Below, piece after piece: positions 50,900-58,833 of a stretch of DNA of 64,000 nucleotides. The stretch is from Bin52 sp965213935 (GTDB taxonomy: Bacteria > Pseudomonadota > Alphaproteobacteria > Thalassobaculales > Thalassobaculaceae). The stretch covers positions 1 through 64,000 of the forward strand of contig CBDCAO010000012.1 in assembly GCA_965213935.1 (NCBI GenBank), written 5' to 3'. Positions within the stretch are counted from its first letter, which is position 1. Every line of letters begins with the position of its first letter. The notes under the pieces were generated by a model. That model had not been told where the DNA came from, made no database searches, and saw only the letters and a list, made by a program, of their open reading frames with translations. Both the position numbers and the translations under genes were made by a program.

Positions 50900-52435
50900 G
50901 TGGACGTGATCGACGGAGTTGAAGTTCGTCGCACGACAGCGTGGACAAGGCCGGTTGGATCGTCCGGGCGACCGAGGGCGGCAGACCGCGGCCGGGTGTG
51001 GACTGCGTTCGTCTCATCACCGGGGCTGACGGGGCATTTCCGCGCGGTCGTCTCCGTTCTTTGCCTTATGGCACCGGTCCCAGCGGCTGCGCAGACGCCC
51101 GCGACTGCGGACGATCCCCCTGGCTGCGCCGCGAGTGTTTGCGAGCTGACGCTGCGGGATGCGATCGGGCTGGCGCTGGCGCGCAACCGGCCGCTTCTCA
51201 ACAGCCGGCTCGACCGGGAAGTGCAGAGGTTTTCGCTGGATGTGGCCGAGGAGCGCTGGAGTTCTCAGGTTACCGTCGGGCCCTTCGCCAGCAGGGACCG
51301 GCAAGACGACAAGGCGGGCGTCGCCGCTCGGATGAACCTGCGCGTCCCCACCGGCGGCGCGTTCGCGCTCGGCTGGGACGAAACGCTGTCGAGGAGGTTC
51401 GACGATGCCGGTTCACAAACCTTCAGCTTTTCCCAACCGTTGCTGAAAGGTGCCTGGGCTGATATCGACAGTGCAACGGTGCGGCAGGCGCGGCTGAACG
51501 AACGGATCGACATCCTCGCCTTCCGCCAGACTGCGGCGGATCTGGTCGTCGCCGTGATCGGGGCGTATCGGGCGCTGATCGGAGCGGTGCGGCAAGTGGA
51601 AATCGGCGAAGCTTCATTGCAGCGCGCCCGCGAACAGCTTGAGGCAACCCGCGCGCTGATCGGAGCGGGGCGCGTGGCCGAGCGCGAAGCGGGGCGGTCC
51701 GAGGCGGCGATCGCCACCCGGGAGTTGGCGCTGGTCCGCGCCCGGAACCGCCTGGAAGCAGCGCAATTTGCCCTGATCGACATTCTCGAGCTTGACAGCC
51801 GGACCCGCATCCGTCCGCTGGAAGGGTTGCAGGCCGGGCAGCAGGACGCCGCCTTTTCGCCGACGTTCGAAGAAGCACTGCAAAACCGCGTCGATTATCT
51901 CCAGGCCAAGCTCGGGCTCGAGATCGCCAGGATCGCGTTGACGGTGGCCCGCAACAACCTGTTGCCGGATGTTGCTCTCAGCTTCCGGTGGATGAACAGC
52001 AACATTGGTCGCACGGATAGTGAGCTGCGGCTAGACGCCACTGTTCCGCTGAACGACCGGACGCCTGAGCTCGAACGCCTGAGGGCCCGCAACGCGCTGA
52101 AGAAGGCGGAGAGAAGCGTCGTCGAATTGCGCGAGTCGATCCGCACGGCGCTGCGCCAGGCGCTGAACGATGTCGAGGTGGGCCTCCGCCTGACCGAACT
52201 GACGCGCGACGCGCGCGTACTGGCGGAGCAGAACCTGGCGGTGGAGGAGGCGAAGTTCGGCCAGGGCCTGTCCTCCACCTTCGAGGTGGCGTCGGCCGAG
52301 GAAGAGCTGGTCCAGGCGGAGCAGGCCGAAGCGGACGCCATCCTCTCCCATCTCGATGCGTTGACGCGGCTCGACCGGACCACCGGACGCGTGCTGGACC
52401 GCTGGGACGTCCGGCTTGAGGCGGCGCCGCAATGA
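50900..52435 (+). CDS. TolC-family outer-membrane efflux protein
   Basis: The outer-membrane duct of a tripartite exporter. The 511-residue precursor begins at a GTG. A long basic leader precedes the hydrophobic signal core VVSVLCLMAPVPAAAQ (near residue 50), so translation might start later. Two repeated alpha-helical halves are visible: LTLRDAIGLALARNRPLLNS to LEATRALIGAGRVAEREAGR, and the second from FEEALQNRVDYLQAKLGLEI to EEAKFGQGLSSTFEV. A decayed paralogue lies at 27415-28399. Its stop overlaps the start of the PAS-adaptor gene by four bases (ATGA), so the four exporter genes form one operon. Upstream, GCTGAAATCGGGTAGATTT is shared with the paralogue and may hold the promoter. Confidence 0.9.
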   Translation: MDVIDGVEVRRTTAWTRPVGSSGRPRAADRGRVWTAFVSSPGLTGHFRAVVSVLCLMAPVPAAAQTPATADDPPGCAASVCELTLRDAIGLALARNRPLLNSRLDREVQRFSLDVAEERWSSQVTVGPFASRDRQDDKAGVAARMNLRVPTGGAFALGWDETLSRRFDDAGSQTFSFSQPLLKGAWADIDSATVRQARLNERIDILAFRQTAADLVVAVIGAYRALIGAVRQVEIGEASLQRAREQLEATRALIGAGRVAEREAGRSEAAIATRELALVRARNRLEAAQFALIDILELDSRTRIRPLEGLQAGQQDAAFSPTFEEALQNRVDYLQAKLGLEIARIALTVARNNLLPDVALSFRWMNSNIGRTDSELRLDATVPLNDRTPELERLRARNALKKAERSVVELRESIRTALRQALNDVEVGLRLTELTRDARVLAEQNLAVEEAKFGQGLSSTFEVASAEEELVQAEQAEADAILSHLDALTRLDRTTGRVLDRWDVRLEAAPQ

Positions 52436-54198
52436 CGGATCGCGACCCCGACATTTACCACACGCTTCTGGAGAACCTGTCCGACGGAGTAATCGTCATC
52501 CAGTTCGACGGGTCGGTCAGGATGGCCAACGCCGCGTTTTGCCGAATGTTCGACCTCGACCCCGATGAGGCGCCCGGGCGTTCTTTCGGCGAGCTCTTCA
52601 TCGCATTCGAGGGTTTCGACGAGTTCACCCAGATCGTCCTCGACGCCGTTGTCGAACGCGGGGACATCGCGCGGCGCATCACGCGGGTCCGGGTCGGCGA
52701 GGCGCTTCGCTCGCTGTCCGTCACGACCTCTTGTCTCATGGCGGGAGAGGAGCGGGTTGCGGTGATCGTTGTCGTCTCCGACATCACCGAAGTCCGTGAA
52801 CTGCGCGAGACGGAGCTGCGCCAGGCGGCGGTCATCGAGACGCAGCTCGGCGAACTCCAGAACGCCTATCTCGACCTCGAGGCCCGGAATGAGGCGCTTT
52901 CGGCGATGACGAAGCGCGTGCGCACGGTGCGCGGCGCGGCGATGCTGTTCGTCATGGTGGTGTTTCTCGCCATCGGCGCCTGGTATGTCCGGCCGCTGGA
53001 TCTGTTCAGCGCTACGGCGGCGCTGGACGCCGGCCCGGGAGCAGAGGAGCCCGGCGATCCAGGCGCGCTGCCGGCCTTGACGGTGCAGCCCCGCGAATTC
53101 CGGTCCACCATCGCGCTCAGGGGCCATCTGGCACCGGGCCGCGTCGCCGAGATCGTCAGCCCGATCGAAAGCCATGTAGGCGCAGTGCATGCCGCCCCCG
53201 GGGATCGGGTGACAGCGGGCGACCCGCTGGTCGCTCTCGACACTGGCCAGCTCGCCGCGGATCACAGGCGTGCCCAGGTCGAGCATATCAAGGTGCACGA
53301 CCGGCTTGTCGAGCTCGAGGACTGGGAGAACAGCGCCGACATGGCGCGAGCCCGCCGAGCCTTGCGACGGGCGAAGATCGCGTTCGACGATGCGGAGCGG
53401 CATCTCGACAGGACCGCCTTCCTTCTGGAGCAGGGGCTCGTTCCCGCCTCGCAGCAAGAAGATGCGCAGCGGCAGCAGCAGAACCGGGCCCTGGATATCG
53501 AGGAGGCCCGGCGGGAGCTGGAGGCGGTGAAGGCGAAAGGCGGCGAAGAGGCGCGGCGGGTGGCGCGTCTGGAGGCACGGACGGCCGAGGACCGCCTGCG
53601 CACGCACAAGGAGAAACTGGACCTGGCGCAGGTCCGGGCGCCGATCGCCGGGGTCGTCATGGCGGCGGAGGACCCGAGGGCCAGACCCCTGACGAAGGGC
53701 AGGCCGGTGGCACAGGGAGAGCTGATGCTGAGCATCGCGGACCTGGAGCGCCTCTCCGTCGTCACCAGCGTGGACGAGGTGGACGTGAGGAAGGTCGAGG
53801 CCGGTCAGCGGGCCTGGATTACCGGCCCCGGATTTCCCGGCCTGAAGGTCGAGGGAGCCGTGACCCGCGTTTCGCCGCGGGCGGATCGGAGGACGCGGCG
53901 GCGCGGCGCGCCGCAGTTCGAGGTCGTCGTCACGCTGGACAGGCTGAAAGCGGAGGCCCGCAATCGGCTGCGGGTCGGCATGTCGGCCTATGTCACGATC
54001 GTCGTCCACCATCGTCCGGCAGCCCTGATGGTGCCGATCGGCGCGGTGGAACAGGATGGGGACGGCAAGGCCTGGCTGCGCGTCCTCGCCAACGGCGGCG
54101 CGGAACGGCGCGAGGTCGAGCTTGGCCTCACCACGCTCGATTCGGTCGAGGTGGTGAAGGGCCTTTCGCCTGGCGACAGGATTGTCCCCGTCCGATGA
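52432..54198 (+). CDS. PAS domain fused to a MacA/HlyD-type periplasmic adaptor
   Basis: 588 residues with an unusual layout. Residues 1-115 form a PAS domain (YHTLLENLSDGVIVIQFDGS, AFCRMFDLDPDEAPG, VIVVVSDITEVREL), followed by a coiled coil (120-160) and one transmembrane helix (AAMLFVMVVFLAIGAWYV, near 167-186). The remainder is a membrane fusion protein: RVAEIVSPIESHVGAVHAAPG with GDPLVALDTGQ is the lipoyl-like half, 275-400 is a long alpha-hairpin coiled coil (RAQVEHIKVHDRLVELEDWE, ARRELEAVKAKGGEEARRVA), APIAGVVMA is the second lipoyl half, and the beta-barrel and membrane-proximal domains end at GDRIVPVR. The PAS part would lie in the cytoplasm and the adaptor in the periplasm. A PAS sensor on the adaptor itself is not standard for MacA. 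Neighbours are tolC-type and macB-type genes. Confidence 0.88.
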   Translation: MTDRDPDIYHTLLENLSDGVIVIQFDGSVRMANAAFCRMFDLDPDEAPGRSFGELFIAFEGFDEFTQIVLDAVVERGDIARRITRVRVGEALRSLSVTTSCLMAGEERVAVIVVVSDITEVRELRETELRQAAVIETQLGELQNAYLDLEARNEALSAMTKRVRTVRGAAMLFVMVVFLAIGAWYVRPLDLFSATAALDAGPGAEEPGDPGALPALTVQPREFRSTIALRGHLAPGRVAEIVSPIESHVGAVHAAPGDRVTAGDPLVALDTGQLAADHRRAQVEHIKVHDRLVELEDWENSADMARARRALRRAKIAFDDAERHLDRTAFLLEQGLVPASQQEDAQRQQQNRALDIEEARRELEAVKAKGGEEARRVARLEARTAEDRLRTHKEKLDLAQVRAPIAGVVMAAEDPRARPLTKGRPVAQGELMLSIADLERLSVVTSVDEVDVRKVEAGQRAWITGPGFPGLKVEGAVTRVSPRADRRTRRRGAPQFEVVVTLDRLKAEARNRLRVGMSAYVTIVVHHRPAALMVPIGAVEQDGDGKAWLRVLANGGAERREVELGLTTLDSVEVVKGLSPGDRIVPVR

Positions 54199-54241
54199 TC
54201 CGGAGCAGGGACCGGGGCGCCGAAGTGAGGCGCCGGGTGGG

Positions 54242-54982
54242 ATGCTGAGGCTGACCGACATCCGCAGGTCCTACCGGATCGGGCCGGTCACGACCGAGGT
54301 TCTGCGGGGCATCGATCTGAAGGTCGATGCGGGCGACCTGATGTCGATCATGGGGTCTTCGGGCAGCGGCAAGACAACGCTCATGAACATTATCGGCCTG
54401 CTGGACCGCCCGACATCGGGCACCTGCGTCCTCGACGGGCGCGATGTTTCCGGGCTTCGCGACGACGAGCTGTCCGCGCTGCGGAACCGGCATGTCGGTT
54501 TCGTATTCCAGTCCTTTCACCTGCTGCCGCAGTTGACCGCATTGGAGAATGTCTGCCTGCCGCTGGTCTATCGGGGCGCCGGGCGGCCGGAAATGCGCCG
54601 CCGCGCGCAGGAGATACTGGACCGCGTCGGCATGGCGGACCGGACCGGACACCGGCCGGACCAGCTTTCCGGTGGGCAGAAGCAGAGGGTCGCCATCGCC
54701 CGGGCGCTGGTGGGCGAGCCGGCGCTGCTGCTCGCCGACGAGCCGACCGGCGCGCTGGATAGCGACACGGCCGACGAGGTGATGGCGCTGCTGCGGCGGC
54801 TGAACGAGGAGCGCGGCATTACGATCCTGATTATCACGCACGACCCGTCGGTCGCGGACCGGTGCGCGCGGCGGACGCGCATTCGCGACGGCAGGCTCTT
54901 CGAACCGAAGGCTGGGCGCTCCTGGTCCGCCCTGCAACAATCCGGTCACGCCCCGGGCGCCACTGCGGCGCCCGGGGCGTGA
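54242..54982 (+). CDS. MacB-type ABC transporter ATP-binding protein (LolD/MacB family)
   Basis: About 246 residues; the ATPase of a mechanotransmission-type ABC exporter. Walker A is GSSGSGKTTLMN (near residue 37), the signature LSGGQKQRVAIARAL (near 142), Walker B LLLADEPTGALDS, and the H-loop IITHDPS. VTTEVLRGIDLKVDAGDLMS is the family N-terminus. The ATG at 54242 begins the conserved part; a TTG at 54182 overlapping the previous stop would add 20 residues. ATPase and permease are separate genes here, unlike E. coli MacB, which is fused. Confidence 0.92.
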   Translation: MLRLTDIRRSYRIGPVTTEVLRGIDLKVDAGDLMSIMGSSGSGKTTLMNIIGLLDRPTSGTCVLDGRDVSGLRDDELSALRNRHVGFVFQSFHLLPQLTALENVCLPLVYRGAGRPEMRRRAQEILDRVGMADRTGHRPDQLSGGQKQRVAIARALVGEPALLLADEPTGALDSDTADEVMALLRRLNEERGITILIITHDPSVADRCARRTRIRDGRLFEPKAGRSWSALQQSGHAPGATAAPGA

Positions 54983-54997
54983 CGCGGGCGTCCGGCG

Positions 54998-56197
54998 ATG
55001 TCCCGAGCCTTCCAGGTCCTTGCGGCCAATGCCCGCGAGGCGGCCGACAGCCTGCGCCGGGCGAGGCTGCGCACGGTGCTGGGCCTGGTCGGCGTCATGA
55101 TCGGCATTTCCTCGGTCATTGCGATGGTCTCACTGGGCGAAATCGCCAGGGAGCAGGCCCGCAAGCAATTCGAGGCGCTCGGCACCGACATCGTTGTCAT
55201 CCGATCGTCGGATGCTGGCGGAAGGGCCGTGATCGGCCTCCCGGACGCCCTGCAACTGGCGGCGAAGGTCCCTTCGATCGTCGAGGCGGCGCCCAGGAAA
55301 TCGGAGCGTGGGACGTTCCGCTTCGCCGGCCGGGAGGTCGGGCGGGGCGCAGTCCAGGGCGTCACCCGATCCTTCAAAAGCGTGAACAAGCTGACGCTGC
55401 AGGAGGGCCGATTCGTTTCGAATCTGGATGCCGACAGATACTGGTGCGTCATCGGCGCCGAGATCGCGGAGAAAATGCGCGCGGCGGGGGCGGATCGCCT
55501 CCCGGGGGCGCTCATCGAGGTCGATGAGGTTCTCTTCACGATTGTGGGCGTACTGGACAGAAAGAGGGAGAGCTATGCACTGCCGTTCCAGGTGAACGCG
55601 GACAAATCCATATTCGTCCCGATAACCACGGCGCAGCGAATCGCCCCTGATCCCGGAATCGAGGTCATCGTCGCCCGATCCGCCGTCGGCGTCCATTACG
55701 AGGCGGCGGTGCAGGACATCCGGTCCTATTTCCGCAAGCGCGCGCCCGATCTCGGCCTCGATATCGTCACCGCAAAGGAGCTGATCGCCCGGATGGAGGC
55801 GCAGATGGGCATTTTCACCTTGTTGCTGGGCGCGGTGGGCAGCATTTCGCTAATCGTCGGCGGGATCGGGATCATGAACATCATGCTCGTATCCGTGGCC
55901 GAGCGGCGCGCGGAAATCGCCATCCGCCGGGCCCTGGGCGCGCGGCAGCGCGATATCAGGAGCCAGTTCCTCATCGAATCCGTCATCCTGACAATTACAG
56001 GCGGCATACTCGGCATCGCGCTGGGGTTGGCGGCAACCTGGACGATCTGCCGCTTTACCGGCTGGGACTTCCTGATCTCTGGGCTCTCCGTGGCAAGCGG
56101 CCTCGGCACGGCGGTGGCGGTCGGCCTGTTCTTCGGGTTCCAGCCTGCCCACCAGGCATCCAGGCTCGATCCCATCGCCGGACTTCAGGGCAAGTAG
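54998..56197 (+). CDS. MacB-type ABC transporter permease
   Basis: 399 residues with the four-helix MacB topology. TM1 is LRTVLGLVGVMIGISSVIAM (near 27-46). A large periplasmic domain (about 50-265) follows, with GTDIVVIRSSDAGG and IGAEIAEKMR. Three C-terminal helices follow: LLLGAVGSISLIVGGIGIMN, ILTITGGILGIALGLAATWT and a final SVASGLGTAVAVGLFFGFQP. VAERRAEIAIRRALGARQRD and PAHQASRLDPIAGL are family signatures. MacB drives substrates from the periplasm through TolC with no cytoplasmic translocation step. The gene ends the exporter operon and meets the cysteine-rich genes tail-to-tail across a strong hairpin. Confidence 0.93.
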   Translation: MSRAFQVLAANAREAADSLRRARLRTVLGLVGVMIGISSVIAMVSLGEIAREQARKQFEALGTDIVVIRSSDAGGRAVIGLPDALQLAAKVPSIVEAAPRKSERGTFRFAGREVGRGAVQGVTRSFKSVNKLTLQEGRFVSNLDADRYWCVIGAEIAEKMRAAGADRLPGALIEVDEVLFTIVGVLDRKRESYALPFQVNADKSIFVPITTAQRIAPDPGIEVIVARSAVGVHYEAAVQDIRSYFRKRAPDLGLDIVTAKELIARMEAQMGIFTLLLGAVGSISLIVGGIGIMNIMLVSVAERRAEIAIRRALGARQRDIRSQFLIESVILTITGGILGIALGLAATWTICRFTGWDFLISGLSVASGLGTAVAVGLFFGFQPAHQASRLDPIAGLQGK

Positions 56198-56206
56198 GAA
56201 GCCGCC

Positions 56207-56237
56207 GGGGCGTCGGGCCGAGCAGGCCCCGCGCCCC
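56207..56237. terminator. bidirectional hairpin between macB and the cysteine-rich gene
   Basis: GGGGCG-TCGGGCC and GGCCCCG-CGCCCC form a 13-bp stem with one mismatch and a five-base loop. It separates two convergent transcripts. It recurs at 57330-57360 in the second duplication unit. Confidence 0.6.
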
Positions 56238-56270
56238 GATCGATGTCATGCGACCCGCGAATCCGGGACC

Positions 56271-57101
56271 TCAGCAGGATGTCTTGAGCGCCCCATGGCA
56301 GTTCTTGAGGTCTTCCACCTGTTCCACACTCCCCCTGAAATCGCTGTACTGCGGGGAGATCTCCGGGTTGCCGGGGAATACCGTACTCCATCTTCTGCAC
56401 CTGGCCCTCATGGTGCATTGTCCCGAATCCACCGCGACCGGCCTGGTATCGGCATATCCCGAAACGCTGCAGGTATCGTTGGCTTCGCTCGCATTCCAGG
56501 CGCTCTTGCAGTTCTCGACCGTTACGGGGATGGGGCAAGAGGTGGACAACTCGCTGTTGCAGTAGTCGAGCTGTTTCACATCGTCGGGCGATCCGTAGAA
56601 GGACGCTGCCGCCGCCAGGGTCCCGCAGGAGGTCGAGACATGACACTGCCGGTTTGATATCGACACGCTGTGGGATCCGTAGGACGAACCGCATTTCTGG
56701 CTGGCATCGCTGTCGTCCCACGCCTCCTCGCAGGCTGTCGCCAAAGCGGTTTGTTCGGCAGCGGAGAGGCAGGAGCTGATCTTGAGCACGCCGTTGCAAC
56801 TCACCAGATCGCTCATGTCATCCAGATCGCCGGTGACGGTTTGCATCTGCGATGCCCAGCCATCCGACTTCCGGCACCTGGTCGTGACGCTGCACTCTCC
56901 GTTCGAAGCCGTCATCCAGAACTGGTTGCTGGAAAATGGGCAATGCGCGGAGGCGTCGCTCTCGTCCCACGCATCAAGGCACTCGGCCTGCGTCGGGTCG
57001 TCCTGGGCGCGGGCAGGTCCGGCTGCGGCAAGGGCGGCGGCAAGCACGACCGCCGCAAGGGCAATCGCCCGGCGCCCGGTCGAGGTTCCATCGGTCTTCA
57101 T
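56271..57101 (-). CDS. secreted cysteine-rich three-repeat protein 1
   Basis: A 276-residue precursor with a Sec signal (ALAAVVLAAALAAAGPARAQ, cut near ARA-QDD). The mature part is three repeats of about 75-85 residues, each with six cysteines in one pattern: C-x2-AW-x2-S-x-A-x3-C, then C-x-V/M-x3-C, then an acidic D-D/E-x2-x-L-x2-C-x3-L-x3-C. Examples are ECLDAWDESDASAHC, ECSVTTRC, DLVSCNGVLKISSC in repeat 1 and CKSAWNASEANDTC, QCTMRARC, LKNCHGALKTSC in repeat 3. The even cysteine number suggests three disulfides per repeat, formed in the periplasm. I recognise no family. The paralogue at 57394-58218 has the same plan. GGAAAGGAAGG precedes the ATG. Confidence 0.8.
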   Translation of the reverse strand: MKTDGTSTGRRAIALAAVVLAAALAAAGPARAQDDPTQAECLDAWDESDASAHCPFSSNQFWMTASNGECSVTTRCRKSDGWASQMQTVTGDLDDMSDLVSCNGVLKISSCLSAAEQTALATACEEAWDDSDASQKCGSSYGSHSVSISNRQCHVSTSCGTLAAAASFYGSPDDVKQLDYCNSELSTSCPIPVTVENCKSAWNASEANDTCSVSGYADTRPVAVDSGQCTMRARCRRWSTVFPGNPEISPQYSDFRGSVEQVEDLKNCHGALKTSC

Positions 57102-57123
57102 CGCTTCCTTCCTTTCCGCCCGG

Positions 57124-57303
57124 TCACCGATCGACAATCCGACCGGTCATGGCGAGCTTTTGCGCTCTGTGACAGGTGGCCGAAGACGCGCGTCACGTCG
57201 TGTCGCCCGGATACTCTCCCTTGACCTTGCGGTCGTACAGCTCCAGCTCGAAGGTCTCGTCACCCTCCTCGGCATCGTCCGCGATCGTCGTGATATTGAT
57301 CTG
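57124..57303 (-). pseudogene. remnant of a Calx-beta gene (C-terminal part)
   Basis: In the first duplication unit the sequence matches the last 60 codons of the intact gene at 58241-58741: EEGDETFELELYDRKVKGEY, then PGDTT and GRIVDR. The codon TGG after GDTT has become TGA, and everything upstream of about 57303 is missing. It lies just upstream of cysteine-rich gene 1, as the intact copy lies upstream of gene 2. Confidence 0.85.
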
Positions 57304-57329
57304 GCCTCCAGTACAAGGAGGAAGCGGCC

Positions 57330-57360
57330 GGGGCGCCGGGCCGAACAGGCCCCGCGCCCC
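57330..57360. terminator. hairpin downstream of cysteine-rich gene 2
   Basis: GGGGCG-CCGGGCC and GGCCCCG-CGCCCC, the duplicate of the stem at 56207-56237, placed 33 bases after the stop of the second cysteine-rich gene. Confidence 0.6.
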
Positions 57361-57393
57361 GATCGATGTCATGCGGCCCGCAAAACCGGGACC

Positions 57394-58218
57394 TCAGCAG
57401 GAGGTCTTGAGGTACCCATGGCAGTTCTTGAGGTTTTGCACCTGTCCCAGGTCCCCCTTGTACGAGGTCTCGACTGCGATCCTTCCCCCGGTCTTCCCCA
57501 ATGGATCGTCAACCAGTCTTTCGCAATGGGTCTTTATGGAGCACTGTCCCGAATCCACTCCGACCTCGGTGCCGAAGGGGCCGGAATAGTTGCAGGTAAC
57601 CTTGGCCGAGCTCGCATTCCATGCGCTCGTGCATTTCTCGACCGATGGGCAAGAGGTGGACAATTCGCTGTTGCAGTAATCGACCCGTTTCACATCGTCG
57701 GGCGACCCGTAGAAGGACGCTGCCGCCGCCGGGGTCCCGCAGGAGGTCGAGACCTGACATTGCACGCCTTGATATGTCGACACGCTGTGGGATCCGCGGG
57801 AGGAACCGCATTTCTGGCTGGCATCGCTGTCATCCCACGCGTCGTTGCATGCTGTCTCCAGGGCGGCTTGTTGAGTAGCGGTGAGGCAAGAGCCGATCTT
57901 GAGCGTGCCGTCGCAGCTCACCAGATCGCGCATGTCATCCAGATCGCCGGTGACGGTTTGCTGGGTCGATGGCACACCATTCAACTTCCGGCACCTGGCC
58001 GTGACACTGCACTCTCCGTTCGGGGTATCAAACCAGAATTGGGTGCCGGGAGCCGGGCAATGATCGGAGGCGTCGCTCTCGTACCACGCTTGAGCACAGT
58101 CGCCATATGTCGGGGCGTTCTGGGCGCGGGCGGGCCCGGCTGCGGCAAGGGCAGCGGCCAGCACGACCGCCGCAAGGGCAATCGCCCGCGGCCCGGTCGA
58201 GGTTCCATCGGTTTTCAT
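57394..58218 (-). CDS. secreted cysteine-rich three-repeat protein 2
   Basis: A 274-residue paralogue of the protein at 56271-57101. The signal peptide and the first residues (MKTDGTSTG) are nearly identical. The three six-cysteine repeats are kept: DCAQAWYESDASDHC with ECSVTARC and DLVSCDGTLKIGSC; ACNDAWDDSDASQKC with QCQVSTSC and DYCNSELSTSC; KCTSAWNASSAKVTC with QCSIKTHC and LKNCHGYLKTSC. The repeat interiors differ by many substitutions while the Cys, Trp and acidic positions stay, suggesting selection on the fold. It starts 22 bases after the stop of the Calx-beta gene, so the pair is likely co-transcribed. Periplasmic or extracellular location is inferred. Confidence 0.8.
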   Translation of the reverse strand: MKTDGTSTGPRAIALAAVVLAAALAAAGPARAQNAPTYGDCAQAWYESDASDHCPAPGTQFWFDTPNGECSVTARCRKLNGVPSTQQTVTGDLDDMRDLVSCDGTLKIGSCLTATQQAALETACNDAWDDSDASQKCGSSRGSHSVSTYQGVQCQVSTSCGTPAAAASFYGSPDDVKRVDYCNSELSTSCPSVEKCTSAWNASSAKVTCNYSGPFGTEVGVDSGQCSIKTHCERLVDDPLGKTGGRIAVETSYKGDLGQVQNLKNCHGYLKTSC

Positions 58219-58240
58219 CGCTTCCTTCCTTTCCGCCCGG

Positions 58241-58741
58241 TCACCGATCGACAATCCGACCGGTCATGGTGAGCTTTTGCGCTTTGGGATAGGTGGCTGA
58301 AGACGTGCGCCACGTCGTGTCGCCCGGATACTCTCCCTTGACCTTGCGGTCGTACAACTCCAGCTCGAAGGTCTCGTTACCTTCCTCGAGATCGTCTTCG
58401 ATCGTTACGATGTTGATCCCGACCCTGGGATTGTTCGGGGTAAAGTCCACCGTGCCGCTTGCCGAGTTGTAATCCTTGCCGGCCTCCGCCGTATCGTCCT
58501 TCGTTCGGTATGAGTAGCGAACGTCATTGTCGCGCGTGCTGAATCCCGTCACGGTGATCACGAATGTCACCTTGCGGCCTTCCTTCGCGCTCGCATCCAC
58601 GCTCGCTTGCTGCGCGTGGACCTCCGGCGCGGCGAGGAGGCCGCTGCCAAGCGCCGACAGGACGAGCGCAAGCGTGCGCAAGACGCGGGGGCAGGTGAGC
58701 AACCGGATAGATGGGCGACAGGTTCCGTATGAAGTTCTCAT
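58241..58741 (-). CDS. small secreted Calx-beta domain protein
   Basis: 166 residues. A signal peptide (TLALVLSALGSGLLAAPEVH, cut near VHA-QQA) precedes one Calx-beta domain: KVTFVITVTGFSTRDNDVRY, SYRTKDDTAEAGKDYNSASG, TVDFTPN and TIEDDLEEGNETFELELYD. The DD-EEGNE stretch corresponds to the calcium-binding loop of the fold. It ends LTMTGRIVDR without the cysteines of its relatives. GAGGAGG lies before the ATG. It is first in a pair with cysteine-rich gene 2; a truncated duplicate sits at 57124-57303. Confidence 0.8.
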   Translation of the reverse strand: MRTSYGTCRPSIRLLTCPRVLRTLALVLSALGSGLLAAPEVHAQQASVDASAKEGRKVTFVITVTGFSTRDNDVRYSYRTKDDTAEAGKDYNSASGTVDFTPNNPRVGINIVTIEDDLEEGNETFELELYDRKVKGEYPGDTTWRTSSATYPKAQKLTMTGRIVDR

Positions 58742-58833
58742 GGCGTTCGCCTCCTCTGCTCACCGCCATGGACAGCGACGGGCGCGGGCCGGGACCGGCA
58801 TCGCGTGCCCGCTCGTCGCACGGTCGCGCGGAC

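Larger units (their letters stand above)
56194..57303. repeat. tandem duplication, unit 1
   Basis: This unit contains the hairpin, the first cysteine-rich gene and a remnant of a Calx-beta gene. It parallels unit 2 (57317-58426), which starts 1123 bases later. Landmarks identical in both are GCCCCGATCGATGTCATGCG, the cysteine-rich gene ends, the AGGAAGGAAGCG ribosome site and GTGTCGCCCGGATACTCTCC. Confidence 0.85.
57317..58426. repeat. tandem duplication, unit 2
   Basis: Second copy of the block described for 56194-57303. It contains the intact arrangement: hairpin, cysteine-rich gene 2, and the 3' part of the complete Calx-beta gene, which continues past the unit to 58741. Confidence 0.85.
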
